A stretch of 64,000 bases of DNA from assembly GCA_013822265.1 (NCBI GenBank), contig PNKD01000001.1, forward strand, positions 1-64,000. Direction: 5' to 3'. Every line of letters begins with the position of its first letter. The stretch's first letter is position 1. Positions 1 through 9,090 of this stretch are shown here, one piece after another. The notes beneath the pieces are model-generated. The model was not told where the DNA came from and did not search any database. It saw only the letters and a list, made by a program, of their open reading frames with translations. The position numbers and the translations under genes were made by a program. Source of the stretch: Leptothrix sp. (in: b-proteobacteria) (GTDB lineage Bacteria > Pseudomonadota > Gammaproteobacteria > Burkholderiales > Burkholderiaceae_C).

Positions 1-15
1 CGCGGCGGTTACTGA
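1..15 (+). CDS. C-terminal end of a gene entering from the left, possibly a glycine-rich RNA-binding protein
   Basis: The first bases read as codons RGGY followed by a TGA stop, and a strong intrinsic terminator follows about 40 bases later. A Gly/Arg/Tyr-rich tail is typical of small RRM-type RNA-binding proteins of betaproteobacteria, but only four residues are visible, so the family is a guess. The reading frame is supported mainly by the terminator placed just behind it. Confidence 0.3.
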   Translation, partial: RGGY

Positions 16-56
16 TCCACCCGACACAGCGGCGCCGCATGGCGCTGCAGGCAACG

Positions 57-82
57 AAGGGCACCCCAGGGTGCCCTTTTTG
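57..82 (+). terminator. Rho-independent terminator
   Basis: GGGCACC and GGTGCCC form a GC-rich stem with a short CCA loop, extended by A-T pairs at the base, and are followed directly by TTTTTGTTT. It ends transcription of the gene entering from the left. The A-run on the 5' side could give some termination of minus-strand transcripts from the sbtA pair as well. Confidence 0.85.
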
Positions 83-181
83 TTTGGCGCGCCGTTCGGC
101 GCGAGATTTGGCGCCAGACGCTGGACTGCGCCATGGCGTCTGGGCCCGGGCAGAAGGGGCCCGGCACCGGCCTTTGGATGT

Positions 182-490
182 TCAGTAACGCTCGGGGCGC
201 AGCACGGCCACTGCACTGAAGTACAGCGCCACGGCATAGTGCGGCGCGTAGCGTGCCAGCACATGCTCGGCGATCGCATCGGCCACCTCGGCGTCGCAGA
301 TCACGCGCAGCTCTATCGTGCGGTCGGCCTCCCAGGCGCCTTCGCGCACGCCCTCGTGGCCACCGCCGTGCACTTCGGCGACGGTCCAGCCCTGGGCGCC
401 GCGTTCGCGGGCGTCGCGCACCAGCGCTCTTTCGAGCACGGCCTCGGCCACGATGACGAGCAGGGTCTTGGGGTGTTTGGACAGCGTCAT
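182..490 (-). CDS. PII-like regulator of the SbtA bicarbonate transporter (SbtB-like)
   Basis: A 102-residue protein of the size of a PII/GlnB-fold subunit. The pattern LLVIVAEAVLERALVRDARERGAQGWTV, a loop rich in Gly/His, and the ending AVALYFSAVAVLRPERY match SbtB-type PII-like proteins rather than GlnB/GlnK (no uridylylation-type T-loop is seen). In cyanobacteria SbtB binds adenyl nucleotides and gates SbtA; the same job is inferred here. The ATG overlaps the TGA of the transporter gene by four bases (ATGA), so the two are translationally coupled. The track shows a longer frame, but the part upstream of this ATG is a shadow of sbtA. Confidence 0.85.
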   Translation of the reverse strand: MTLSKHPKTLLVIVAEAVLERALVRDARERGAQGWTVAEVHGGGHEGVREGAWEADRTIELRVICDAEVADAIAEHVLARYAPHYAVALYFSAVAVLRPERY

Positions 491-1425
491 GCGGTGAGCC
501 TCTGCGCCAGGCCGATGTACAGCGGGATGCCGATCACGATGTTGAACGGAAACGTGACACCCAGGGCTGCCGTGATCGACAGCGCCGCATTGGCCTCGGG
601 CACGGCGATGCGCATCGCCGTCGGCGCAGCGATATAGCTGGCGCTGGCGGCCAGCGTCGCCAGCAGCGCCACGCCGCCGGTCGACAAACCCAGCGCCAAC
701 CCCGTGAACGCACCTGCCACGGCCAGCAGTGGCGGCACGGCCAGGCCGATCACGAACACGGCGGCGCCGAAGCGCCGCACCTCGGCCAGCCGGCCGCCGG
801 CCACCAGCCCCAGTTCCAGCAGGAACAACGCCAACACGCCCTTGAACGGGTCGATGAACACGGCCTTGATCGGCGCCGTGCCCTCCACGCCCGCCACGGC
901 GCCTATGGCCAGCCCGCCCAGCAGCAGCAGCACGCTCTTGCCAAAGAGCACGTCGCGCGCCACCTGGCGCCACGGGCCACGCCCGCCCGGATGGCCCAGC
1001 CGCGCCAGCAGGATGCCGGCCACGAGACCGGGGGCCTCCATCACCGCCACCCAAAGCGCGGCGTGGCTCTCATGCGCAATGCCCTGGCGCGCCAGCGCCG
1101 CCGACGCCACGGCAAAAGTGACGACGCTGACCGAGCCGTAGTGCGCTGCCAGCGCCGCTGCATCGGCGCGCCCCAGCCGCAACGCCCGGCCCAGCGGGAA
1201 CAGCGCGAACGGAATGGCGAAGCCCAGCGCCATGCAGGCCGCCACCTGCGGCGCCAATGCGCCCAGCGGCTGCTTGCTGAGCTCGATGCCGCCCTTCAGG
1301 CCGATGGCCAGCAGCAGGTAGATCGAAAGCGTTTCGTACAGCGCCTCGGGCAGGCGCAGATCGCTCTTGACGAGACGCGCCACCACGCCCAGCAGGAAGA
1401 AGAAGACGACGACGTCGATCATCAC
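487..1425 (-). CDS. sbtA: Sodium-dependent bicarbonate transporter, SbtA family
   Basis: A 312-residue hydrophobic permease with about ten membrane segments and the SbtA (DUF897) signature: an N-terminal half with LLLAIGLKGGIELS and a hydrophilic middle loop, and a C-terminal half ending in PFNIVIGIPLYIGLAQ. The family imports HCO3- with Na+ across the inner membrane. It is followed by its PII-like partner, a pairing that strongly supports the call. The track start is GTG directly followed by ATG (1422); neither has a clear ribosome-binding site, so the start may be either. In a heterotroph the bicarbonate would feed carboxylases, which is inference. Confidence 0.9.
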   Translation of the reverse strand: MMIDVVVFFFLLGVVARLVKSDLRLPEALYETLSIYLLLAIGLKGGIELSKQPLGALAPQVAACMALGFAIPFALFPLGRALRLGRADAAALAAHYGSVSVVTFAVASAALARQGIAHESHAALWVAVMEAPGLVAGILLARLGHPGGRGPWRQVARDVLFGKSVLLLLGGLAIGAVAGVEGTAPIKAVFIDPFKGVLALFLLELGLVAGGRLAEVRRFGAAVFVIGLAVPPLLAVAGAFTGLALGLSTGGVALLATLAASASYIAAPTAMRIAVPEANAALSITAALGVTFPFNIVIGIPLYIGLAQRLTA

Positions 1426-1505
1426 GATGCAGTGATGCTGTCACGGCGCGCCAAGGCCCCGCCTGGCCGAGGCCCGACGCCCTGCACGTTGCGCATGCGC
1501 CGGCG

Positions 1506-2282
1506 TCAGACGCGGCGCGGCTTGCGGCCGCGGCGTGCCATCAGGCGGTCGAACAAGGCGTTGGGCAGCAGGCGCAGCAGCTTGGCCACGACGCCCATCT
1601 GCCAGGGGATCACGACGTAGCTGCGCCCTGCCTGTATGGCCCGGAAAGCGCGTTCGGCGAAGGCCTCGGGCACCATCAGGAAGGGCATGCGGTAGGGGTT
1701 GCTCGCGGTCAGCGGCGTGGCCACGTAGCCCGGCAGCAGCGTCACCACCTGCACGCCGGCGCCACGGCACTCGACACGCAGGCTCTCGCAGTAGGCCACC
1801 ACGCCGGCCTTGCTGGCGCAGTAGGCACCGTGTCCCGGCAGCCCGCGGATGGCCGATACGCTGGCCACGCCCACCAGCCGGCCGCTGCCGCGCTCGCGCA
1901 TGCCTTGCAGGAACGGATGGAAGGTGGCCGCCAGCCCGAGGTTGTTGAGTGCGAACATGTCGCGCATCACCGCGAGGTCGCCGCGTTCGGCTGTGTCCAT
2001 GCCGACGCTCACGCCGGCGCACGCAATCACCACGTCGGGCAGGCCCTGGCTTGCGACGCAGGCCTGCCCTGCCGCGATGATGCTGTCGGGCACCGCGACA
2101 TCGGCGGCATAGGCCTCGCACCGATCGGGCCCCAGGCCTTGCGCTGCCGCCCAGGCCTGCAGTGCCTCGCGGCGCCGCGCCACGACAGCGAGCCGCCAGC
2201 CCGCTGCAGCATAACGGGCCGCCAGGGCCTGGCCGATGCCGCTGGAGGCCCCGGTGACGAAAACCAGCGGCGGCGCGCTCAC
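1506..2282 (-). CDS. Short-chain dehydrogenase/reductase (SDR), substrate unknown
   Basis: A 258-residue classical SDR. The N-terminus has the Rossmann glycine motif TGASSGIG, then a central catalytic Ser (GVASVSAIRG) and the YCASK form of YxxxK. The C-terminal part (LPGYVATPL, then a basic tail GRKPRRV) resembles SDRs that act on hydrophobic or lipid-like substrates, but the substrate cannot be told. I chose the GTG at 2282 because it starts immediately before the Rossmann strand, as usual in the family; the track frame extends further and would overlap lptC. It lies 85 bases behind lptC in the same direction, in the place where lptA is normally found. Confidence 0.8.
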   Translation of the reverse strand: MSAPPLVFVTGASSGIGQALAARYAAAGWRLAVVARRREALQAWAAAQGLGPDRCEAYAADVAVPDSIIAAGQACVASQGLPDVVIACAGVSVGMDTAERGDLAVMRDMFALNNLGLAATFHPFLQGMRERGSGRLVGVASVSAIRGLPGHGAYCASKAGVVAYCESLRVECRGAGVQVVTLLPGYVATPLTASNPYRMPFLMVPEAFAERAFRAIQAGRSYVVIPWQMGVVAKLLRLLPNALFDRLMARRGRKPRRV

Positions 2283-2367
2283 GACGACGCGCCTGTGCGC
2301 TGACCGACAGCGCGCCTCGCCCATGCGTGGGCCCGTGCGCGTGCCCTTGCGCGTGCCCGTCGGCCCT

Positions 2368-3060
2368 TCATCGCAGCGACCCGGCCGCGGCACGCGGCGC
2401 CAACTCGGCCCGCATCGGGCCGGCCAGGTCGAGCCTGCGCGCCGCGTGGTCGTAGTCCAGGCCCCCGGCGCGCCACTCGTTGCTGCCCACGCGCACCCGC
2501 ACGGGCAGGTGGCTGCGCACGCGCTCGGTCACCAGGAAGGCGTGCAGGAACTCGCTGCGCATCTGCACCGGCGCGCCGTTGGCGTCGGTGCTGAGGATCT
2601 CGGCGCCACCGATGAGCTGCAGCTCGCTGCCATCGCCGTTGCCTAGGGCCTGGCGCGCATGGGCGTCGGTCACTCGCCCGTCCTCGGCCACGGCATGGAT
2701 CCTCGCATCGTCGATCTCGATGCGGTCGGGGGCCGGGAAGTGCCGCATGCGCGCGCCCTCGATGCGCAAGCGCATGCGGCCGGCGGCATCGAAGCGCTCG
2801 AGCGCGAAGCTGCTCATCGTGTAGTCGGGCTCGTTGCTCACCGGCCGCTCTTCGGCCGCGGTGAGGGGCCGCGGCGAGTTCTTCACCAGCCACCAGGTGG
2901 CCAGCGCCAGCATCAACATCAGCAGCAAGGGCAGGTAGGCCGACAGCGCCTCGCGCAGGCGCAGGTGCCAGGGCATGCGCGGGCGTGGCGGGCGGCCACG
3001 CGCCGGCCCGAGCGAGATCGGCACCTCGGGCAGGTCGGGCAGGTGCAGCTCGACGCTCAT
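2368..3060 (-). CDS. lptC: LPS export ABC transporter periplasmic protein LptC
   Basis: A 230-residue bitopic inner-membrane protein: a cytoplasmic N-terminus of about 40 residues rich in Pro/Arg, one membrane helix (YLPLLLMLMLALATWWLV), then a beta-rich periplasmic domain of the LptC/OstA-like fold (PDYTMSSFALERFDAAGRMRLRIEG, HYFP-like MRHFPAPDRIEIDDARI). LptC receives lipopolysaccharide from LptBFG and passes it to LptA. Gene order kdsD-kdsC-lptC is the standard LPS cluster. The N-terminal extension before the helix is longer than in E. coli LptC (191 residues in total). Confidence 0.9.
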   Translation of the reverse strand: MSVELHLPDLPEVPISLGPARGRPPRPRMPWHLRLREALSAYLPLLLMLMLALATWWLVKNSPRPLTAAEERPVSNEPDYTMSSFALERFDAAGRMRLRIEGARMRHFPAPDRIEIDDARIHAVAEDGRVTDAHARQALGNGDGSELQLIGGAEILSTDANGAPVQMRSEFLHAFLVTERVRSHLPVRVRVGSNEWRAGGLDYDHAARRLDLAGPMRAELAPRAAAGSLR

Positions 3061-3109
3061 GCGACGGTGGGTTCTCGATCGGCCAGGCGCGGCGCTAGCG
3101 GCCCGACGA

Positions 3110-3712
3110 TCAGGCGCCGTCCAGCGTCTGCAAGTGACCGTGCAGCAGCGCCGAGTAGCGCCCGGCCGCGATCAGCAGCAGGTCACAGAACTCGCGCGCC
3201 GCGCCGTGCCCGCCCGCGGCGGCGGTGACGTGGTGGGCCGCGGCCTTGACTTCGGCGTGGGCGTTGGCCGGCGCGCAGGCGAAGGCCGCGCGCGTGAGCA
3301 GCGGCAGGTCGGGCCAGTCGTCGCCGATGGCCGCCACCTCGTGCCAGCCCAGCCCCAGCGCGCCCAGCAGCGCTTCGGCGGCCACCCGCTTGTCGTGGGC
3401 GCCGTAGACGGCGTGTGCCAGGCCGAGGTCGGCGACGCGCCGGCGCACGGCGGCCGAGTCGCGGCCGGTGATCACCAGCGGCTCGATGCCGCCCATCTTC
3501 AGCAGCTTCAGGCCGTGGCCGTCGAGCGTGGCGAAGGCCTTCACCGTCTCGCCATGCTGGTCGATGTAGATGCGGCCGTCGGTGAGCACGCCGTCGACGT
3601 CGAAGATCGCCGCCTTCAGCCCCAGGCCGCTGCCCTGGGCGCGCAGCAGCAGCTCGGGCGCGAAGCTCAGCGCGGGGGCGGGCAGCGGGCGCTGCGGGTC
3701 GGGGGTGTCCAT
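3110..3712 (-). CDS. kdsC: 3-deoxy-D-manno-octulosonate 8-phosphate phosphatase KdsC
   Basis: A 200-residue C0-type HAD phosphatase with the nucleophile motif [10 protein letters not shown], the [13 protein letters not shown] motif II region and the [11 protein letters not shown] motif IV. It removes phosphate from KDO-8-P to give KDO for lipid A core synthesis. I chose the ATG at 3712, six bases after the kdsD stop codon; the longer track start lies inside kdsD. The N-terminal stretch (about 20 residues rich in Pro) before the HAD core is slightly longer than usual. Confidence 0.93.
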   Translation of the reverse strand: MDTPDPQRPLPAPALSFAPELLLRAQGSGLGLKAAIFDVDGVLTDGRIYIDQHGETVKAFATLDGHGLKLLKMGGIEPLVITGRDSAAVRRRVADLGLAHAVYGAHDKRVAAEALLGALGLGWHEVAAIGDDWPDLPLLTRAAFACAPANAHAEVKAAAHHVTAAAGGHGAAREFCDLLLIAAGRYSALLHGHLQTLDGA

Positions 3713-3717
3713 CACGG

Positions 3718-4767
3718 TCAGATCACCTTGGCCCGCATCAGGTCGTTGGAGTTCAGCGCGCCCACCAGGCGCCCCTCGGCGTCGACCACCAGCACGCTGG
3801 TGACGCGGCACCGCTCCATCACGTCCGCCGCGTCGACGGCCAGCGCGTCGTCGCGCACCAGGTGCGGCTGGCGGTGCATCACCTGCTCGGCCGTGAGCGC
3901 GCGCAGGTCGGCGCCGCTCTCGATGCGGCGGCGCAGGTCACCGTCGGTGAAGATGCCCAGCGGCCGCCGGTCGGGGCCGGTCACGGCGGTGAAACCCAGG
4001 CCCTTGGCGCTCATCTCGCGCAGCAGTTCGCCGAAGCTGGCTGCCGGCGGCACGCTGGGCACGGCGTCGCCGCTGCGCATCAGGTCGTGCACGTGCATCA
4101 GCAGCTTGCGCCCCAGGCTGCCGCCGGGGTGCGAGCGCGCGAAGTCCTCGGGCTTGAAGCCGCGCGCGTCGAGCAACGCCACCGCCAGTGCGTCGCCCAG
4201 CGCCATCTGCGCCGTGGTGCTGGCAGTGGGCGCCAGGTTCAGCGGGCAGGCCTCTTCGTCGACGGCGCTGTTGAGCACGATGTCGGCATGGCGGGCCAGC
4301 GTCGATTCGGCGCGCCCGGTCATCGCGATGAAGGTCACGCCCAGCCGCCGCAAGGCCGGCAACAGCGCCGCCAGCTCATCGCTCTCGCCGCTGTTGCTGA
4401 TGGCCAGCACCACGTCGCCCGGCATCACCATGCCGAGGTCGCCGTGGCTGGCCTCGGCCGGGTGCACGAACATCGCCGGCGTGCCGGTGCTGGCCAGCGT
4501 GGCAGCGACCTTGCGGCCGATGTGCCCGCTTTTGCCCATGCCCATCACCACCACGCGGCCGCGGCAGCCCAGCACCGCCGCCACGGCGCACACGAAGGCG
4601 TCGTCCAGGCGAGCGGCCAGGGCCGTCAACGCGCGGGCCTCGATCTCGAAGGTGCGGGCGGCCATGCGCAGCGCACGCGGGCGGTCCAGGGCGGAGGCGG
4701 TGTCCAAGGTGGTGGGGCGGCGGGCCAGGGAGTACGCCCGCGGGAGCGTCGAATACGATCGAGCCAT
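3718..4767 (-). CDS. kdsD: D-arabinose 5-phosphate isomerase KdsD/KpsF
   Basis: SIS domain ([21 protein letters not shown], then [12 protein letters not shown] and ISNSGESDE) followed by two CBS domains in the C-terminal third, the standard KdsD/KpsF/GutQ architecture. It converts ribulose 5-phosphate to arabinose 5-phosphate, the first step of KDO synthesis. The start is uncertain: ATG 4767 gives 349 residues with an unusual Ser/Arg-rich leader, while a TTG near 4710 would start closer to the family norm (…[17 protein letters not shown]). With the ATG, only about 14 bases separate it from the divergent antiporter start. Confidence 0.92.
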   Translation of the reverse strand: MARSYSTLPRAYSLARRPTTLDTASALDRPRALRMAARTFEIEARALTALAARLDDAFVCAVAAVLGCRGRVVVMGMGKSGHIGRKVAATLASTGTPAMFVHPAEASHGDLGMVMPGDVVLAISNSGESDELAALLPALRRLGVTFIAMTGRAESTLARHADIVLNSAVDEEACPLNLAPTASTTAQMALGDALAVALLDARGFKPEDFARSHPGGSLGRKLLMHVHDLMRSGDAVPSVPPAASFGELLREMSAKGLGFTAVTGPDRRPLGIFTDGDLRRRIESGADLRALTAEQVMHRQPHLVRDDALAVDAADVMERCRVTSVLVVDAEGRLVGALNSNDLMRAKVI

Positions 4768-4780
4768 TCTAGGCACCCCC

Positions 4781-6790
4781 TTGGCGGCCTTGGCGACCAC
4801 CCTCGAACTCGTCCTGCTGTACCTGATCGCCGCGGTGCTCGGCGTGGTGGCCTGTCGTTCGCTGAAGCTGCCGCCGATGCTGGGCTACCTGGTGGTCGGC
4901 GTGCTCATCGGCCCGAACGCGCTGGCACTGGCCCGCGACACCGCCGGCGTGAAGTACCTCGCCGAGTTCGGCGTCGTGTTCCTGATGTTCGTCATCGGGC
5001 TCGAGTTCAACCTGCCCAAGCTGAAGAGCATGCGCACTCTGGTCTTCGGCCTCGGGCTGAGCCAGGTGGTGCTGACCATCATCGGCACGCTGGCCGGCCA
5101 CATGATGCTGGTGGCCGCCTATGTCGGCATCTTCGGCGAAGCCTGGCGCATGGGCTGGCAGGGTGCGGTGGTGCTGGGCGGTGCCATCGCCATGAGCTCC
5201 ACGGCCATCGTCGTCAAGCTGATGGCCGAGCGGCTGGAGCTCGAAAGCGAGCACGGCCGCCGCATCATGGGCGTGCTGCTGTTCCAGGACCTGGCCGTGG
5301 TGCCGCTGCTGGTGCTGATTCCGGCGCTGGGCAGTTCGGGCGAAGACCTGGCCATCGCCATGAGCCTGGCCGCGCTGAAGGCCGGGGCGGTGCTCACGGT
5401 GCTGCTGATGGGCGGCCAGCGCGTGATGCGCTGGTGGCTCACGCTGGTGGCGCGGCGCAAGAGCGAAGAGCTCTTCATGCTCAACCTCCTGCTCGTCACG
5501 CTGGGCCTGTCCTACCTGACCGAGCACGCCGGCCTCAGCCTGGCGCTGGGCGCCTTCGTCGCCGGCATGCTGGTGGCGGAAACGGAATACAAGCACCAGG
5601 TCGAGACCGACATCCGGCCCTTCCACGACGTGCTGCTGGGCCTGTTCTTCATCACCATCGGCATGAAGCTCGACTGGCGGCCCGTGCTCGACCAGTGGCC
5701 GCTGGTGCTGCTGCTGTCGACGTTGCCGTTGCTGGCCAAGTTCGTGCTGGTGGCCGCACTCGCGCGCGCCTTCCACGCCGCGCCCGGCGTGGCGCTGCGC
5801 ACCGGCCTGTACCTGGCGCAGGCGGGCGAGTTCGGCTTCGTGCTGCTGACCCTGGGCGCCGACCGCGGCCTCGTCTCGCCCGAGTGGATGAGCCCCATCC
5901 TGGCCAGCATGGTGATGTCGATGCTGGCCACGCCCTTCCTGATCATGCACAGCAACCGCATCGTCAACCGGCTGAGCGCCAGCGACTGGCTGATGCAGTC
6001 GGTGGCGCTGACCACGATTGCCAGGAAGTCCATCGCCACCGAGCGCCACATCATCATCTGCGGCTACGGCCGCAGCGGCCAGAACCTGGCCAGCCTGCTG
6101 GTACCCGAGCGCATCCCCTACATGGCGCTCGACCTCGACCCCGACCGCGTGCGCCAGGCCGCCGCCGCCGGCCAGAGCGTGGTCTTCGGCGACGCCGCCC
6201 GCCTGCCCAGCCTGATGGCCGCCGGCCTGGCGCGCGCCGCGGCGGTAGTCGTGAGCTACCACGACACGCCGTCGGCGCTGAAGATCCTGAGCCTGGTGAA
6301 GGCCCACGCGCCGCGCGTGCCGGTGATCGTGCGCACCATCGACGACGCCGACATCGAGAAGCTGCGCGCCGCCGGCGCCACCGAAGTCGTGCCCGAGGCC
6401 ATCGAAGGCAGCCTGATGCTGGCCGGCCATGCGCTGGCGCTGATGGGCGTGCCGATGAAGCGCGTCATCCGCATCACCAGCGAGGCGCGCGACGCGCGCT
6501 ACAGCCTGCTGCGCGGTTACTTCCACGGTGCCGACGACGACACCGCCAACGAACACGAGCAGGCGCGGCTGCAGAGCGTGACCGTGCCCGAGGCGGCGCG
6601 CTGCGTCGGCCAGACACTGGAGGAGCAGGCCCTGCACGCGGTGGGCGTGAGCGTGGTCTCGGTGCGCAGCACCCTCGGCGGCGTGCTGCCGCCACGGCCC
6701 GGCCACGTGCTGGCCTCCGGCGACACCCTGGTCTTGTCGGGGCGACCCGAACCCCTTGCCCTGGCCGAGGAAAAGCTGTTGCGGGGGTGA
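4781..6790 (+). CDS. CPA2-family monovalent cation:proton antiporter with RCK domains (KefB/YbaL type)
   Basis: About 669 residues: an N-terminal CPA2 Na+/H+-exchanger domain with some 12 membrane helices ([49 protein letters not shown]), an RCK_N/TrkA-N nucleotide-binding domain ([15 protein letters not shown] … LDLDPDRV … FGDAA) and a C-terminal TrkA-C domain ([20 protein letters not shown]). The family exchanges K+ or Na+ for protons across the inner membrane under nucleotide or thiol control. There is no ATG; the frame begins at TTG 4781 (preceded by AGG) or TTG 4790, the latter giving the usual [12 protein letters not shown] start. Confidence 0.88.
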   Translation: MAALATTLELVLLYLIAAVLGVVACRSLKLPPMLGYLVVGVLIGPNALALARDTAGVKYLAEFGVVFLMFVIGLEFNLPKLKSMRTLVFGLGLSQVVLTIIGTLAGHMMLVAAYVGIFGEAWRMGWQGAVVLGGAIAMSSTAIVVKLMAERLELESEHGRRIMGVLLFQDLAVVPLLVLIPALGSSGEDLAIAMSLAALKAGAVLTVLLMGGQRVMRWWLTLVARRKSEELFMLNLLLVTLGLSYLTEHAGLSLALGAFVAGMLVAETEYKHQVETDIRPFHDVLLGLFFITIGMKLDWRPVLDQWPLVLLLSTLPLLAKFVLVAALARAFHAAPGVALRTGLYLAQAGEFGFVLLTLGADRGLVSPEWMSPILASMVMSMLATPFLIMHSNRIVNRLSASDWLMQSVALTTIARKSIATERHIIICGYGRSGQNLASLLVPERIPYMALDLDPDRVRQAAAAGQSVVFGDAARLPSLMAAGLARAAAVVVSYHDTPSALKILSLVKAHAPRVPVIVRTIDDADIEKLRAAGATEVVPEAIEGSLMLAGHALALMGVPMKRVIRITSEARDARYSLLRGYFHGADDDTANEHEQARLQSVTVPEAARCVGQTLEEQALHAVGVSVVSVRSTLGGVLPPRPGHVLASGDTLVLSGRPEPLALAEEKLLRG

Positions 6791-6897
6791 TCCCGCAACA
6801 CGACCCTGCCGGCCCCGGCGTGCCCGACGTCGTACGGGCCTGGGTGGCATGTGACCGACGAATCGCGGCAAACCGCACGCTGCCTATCATCGCTGCC

Positions 6898-7455
6898 ATG
6901 AACGCCGACCCCATCGCCGCGCCCGCCGACTACATCCGCAGCCACATCCGCACCGTGCCGCACTGGCCGGCGCAGGGCGTGATGTTCCGCGACATCACGC
7001 CGCTGCTGGCCAACCCGCGGGTATTCCGCGTGCTCATCGACCAGTTCGTGCACCGCTACTTCGACGTCCAGCCCAGCGCCATCGCCGGGCTCGACGCGAG
7101 GGGCTTCATCATCGGCTCGGTGGTGGCCTACGAACTGAACATCGGCTTCGTGCCCATCCGCAAGAAGGGCAAGCTGCCCTTCACCACGGTGGCCGAGACC
7201 TACGAACTCGAGTACGGCAGCGCGACCGTGGAACTGCACACCGACGCCGTGAAGCCCGGCGACCGCGTGGTGCTCGTCGACGACCTCATCGCCACCGGCG
7301 GCACCATGATGGCCGGCCGCCGCCTGCTCGAGCGATTGGGCGCGCAGGTGCTCGAGGGTGCGGCCATCGTCGACCTGCCCGAGCTGGGCGGCTCGGCGAA
7401 GCTGCGCGAATCGGGCCTGCCGCTGTTCACGCTGGTCGACTTCGCGGGCCACTGA
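6898..7455 (+). CDS. apt: Adenine phosphoribosyltransferase
   Basis: A 185-residue type I phosphoribosyltransferase. PRPP-binding motif [14 protein letters not shown], the Apt pattern [11 protein letters not shown] near the N-terminus, and [31 protein letters not shown] are diagnostic. It makes AMP from adenine and PRPP in the cytoplasm. The ATG at 6898 follows a 107-base gap after the antiporter gene. Frames running into it from upstream in the ORF track are read-through of an overlapping frame. Confidence 0.96.
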   Translation: MNADPIAAPADYIRSHIRTVPHWPAQGVMFRDITPLLANPRVFRVLIDQFVHRYFDVQPSAIAGLDARGFIIGSVVAYELNIGFVPIRKKGKLPFTTVAETYELEYGSATVELHTDAVKPGDRVVLVDDLIATGGTMMAGRRLLERLGAQVLEGAAIVDLPELGGSAKLRESGLPLFTLVDFAGH

Positions 7456-7485
7456 GATTGGGCCGCGCGACGCGAGGGCGCGCGT

Positions 7486-8904
7486 TCACTTGCCTATGCA
7501 GAAGCTGCCGAAGATCACCCCCAGCAGGTCGTCGCTGCTGAACTGCCCCGTGATCTCGCCTAAAGCGCGGTGCGCCAGCCGCAGCTCCTCGGCCAGCAGG
7601 TCGAGCGCGGCGTCGCGCAGCGCGGCCTGGGCCTGCGCCTGCCGCAGGTGCTCGCGCGCGCGCTGCAGCGCGTGCACATGGCGGCGGCGCGCGATGAACA
7701 GGCCTTCGGGCGCGGCCTGCCAGCCCGCCTGCGCCAGCAAGGCCTGGCGCAGCGCATCCAAGCCCTGGCCGGTGCGGGCCGACAGGGTCAGCGCCGCTTC
7801 TGGCAGCGCCGGCACCTCGGCCACCGGCAGGTCGGCCTTGTTGTAGACCTGCAGCAGCGGCACGCCGGCCGGCAGCTGGGCACGGATGGCCGCATCGGCT
7901 GCCTCGTAGCCCGGCTCGCCCGCACGCGACAGGTCGTGCAGGAAGACCACCGCATCGGCCTGCCCTATGGCCTGCCAGCTGCGGTCGATGCCGATGCGTT
8001 CGACCTCGTCGGCGGCCTCGGTGTCGTGGCGCAGGCCGGCGGTGTCGGTGATGTGCAGCGGCACGCCCTCGATCTGTATCGTCTCGCTGACGCGGTCGCG
8101 CGTGGTGCCGGGGATGGGCGTGACGATGGCCAGCTCGGCGCCCGCCAGCGCGTTCAACAGGCTGCTCTTGCCGACGTTGGGCTGACCGGCCAGCACCACG
8201 CGCAGGCCTTCGCGCAGCAGCGCACCCTGGCGTGCGCGGGACAGGGCGTTGTCCAGTGTGGCCAGCAGGCCGTCGAGCTGCGCCCGCGCGCCGGCTTTCT
8301 CGAGGAAGTCGATCTCTTCTTCAGGAAAGTCGAGCGTGGCCTCGACCAGCATGCGCAGATGCACGATGCGCCCGCCGAGCGCCGTGACCTCGGCCGAGAA
8401 GGCGCCGCTGAGCGAGCGTGCGGCCGAACGCGCGGCGGCCTCGGTGCTGGCGTCGATGAGATCCGCCACGGCCTCGGCCTGGGCGAGGTCGATCTTGTCG
8501 TTGAGGAAGGCGCGTTCGGTGAACTCGCCGGGATTGGCCAGACGCAAGCCCGGCATCGCCTGCAGGCAGCGCGCCAGCAGCAGCTGCAACAGCACCGGGC
8601 CGCCGTGGGCCTGCAGTTCGAGCACGTCTTCGCCGGTGTAGGAGTGGGGCGCCGGGAAGTGCAGCGCTAGGCCGTGGTCGAGCGTCTCGCCTTCGGCGCC
8701 CAGGAAGGGCAGCAACGTGGCCTGACGCGGCATCGGCAGCCGGCCGCACAGCGCCATCACCAACGGCGAAAGGTCGCGCCCCGAGGCGCGCACGATGCCC
8801 ACCGCGCCGCGGCCCGGGGCCGAGGCGATGGCCACGATGGGGTCGCGGTGACGGCCGGCGCCCGGCGCCGGGGCGCGGGCTTGTTCGGGCAGTGCGTTGC
8901 GCAT
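7486..8904 (-). CDS. mnmE: tRNA uridine-5-carboxymethylaminomethyl(34) synthesis GTPase MnmE
   Basis: 472 residues: an N-terminal tetrahydrofolate-binding domain ([21 protein letters not shown]), a helical domain carrying the inserted G domain (G1 [15 protein letters not shown]2/G3 TPIPGTTRD and DTAGLR, G4 NKAD), and the C-terminal tetrapeptide CIGK with the conserved Cys. With MnmG it modifies U34 of tRNAs. ATG 8904 is preferred over the TTG at 8922. It sits downstream of yidC in the same direction, the common order in Proteobacteria. Confidence 0.96.
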   Translation of the reverse strand: MRNALPEQARAPAPGAGRHRDPIVAIASAPGRGAVGIVRASGRDLSPLVMALCGRLPMPRQATLLPFLGAEGETLDHGLALHFPAPHSYTGEDVLELQAHGGPVLLQLLLARCLQAMPGLRLANPGEFTERAFLNDKIDLAQAEAVADLIDASTEAAARSAARSLSGAFSAEVTALGGRIVHLRMLVEATLDFPEEEIDFLEKAGARAQLDGLLATLDNALSRARQGALLREGLRVVLAGQPNVGKSSLLNALAGAELAIVTPIPGTTRDRVSETIQIEGVPLHITDTAGLRHDTEAADEVERIGIDRSWQAIGQADAVVFLHDLSRAGEPGYEAADAAIRAQLPAGVPLLQVYNKADLPVAEVPALPEAALTLSARTGQGLDALRQALLAQAGWQAAPEGLFIARRRHVHALQRAREHLRQAQAQAALRDAALDLLAEELRLAHRALGEITGQFSSDDLLGVIFGSFCIGK

Positions 8905-8944
8905 CGGCGGTGGGCGGCGCAACGGGTCAGCAGATGGCGCGGGT

Positions 8945-8985
8945 GGAGTACCGCAAGGCCGGTAAAGGCTTGTTGTCGGTACTCC
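8945..8985. repeat. Inverted repeat between yidC and mnmE
   Basis: GGAGTACCG and CGGTACTCC are perfect 9-base arms around a 23-base loop that itself contains complementary CAAGGCC and GGCTTG. The structure lies in the 186-base gap between yidC and mnmE. No T-run follows on the minus strand, so it is not a classic intrinsic terminator; it may be an attenuator or mRNA-end stabilising hairpin. Confidence 0.5.
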
Positions 8986-9090
8986 CGAGCCGGCGCTGTT
9001 CGAGCCGGGTCACCCGCATGGGCGGATATTCGGCCCTGGGCGCACTCACCTCAACCCCTGGGGAGGGGGCAGCCCCGGGCCAAGCGTGCG

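Noticed and set aside
4769-6871. 700-codon minus-strand frame opposite the antiporter
   Set aside because: Shadow frame; its sequence is low-complexity His/Gln/Ala/Gly-rich and matches no family.
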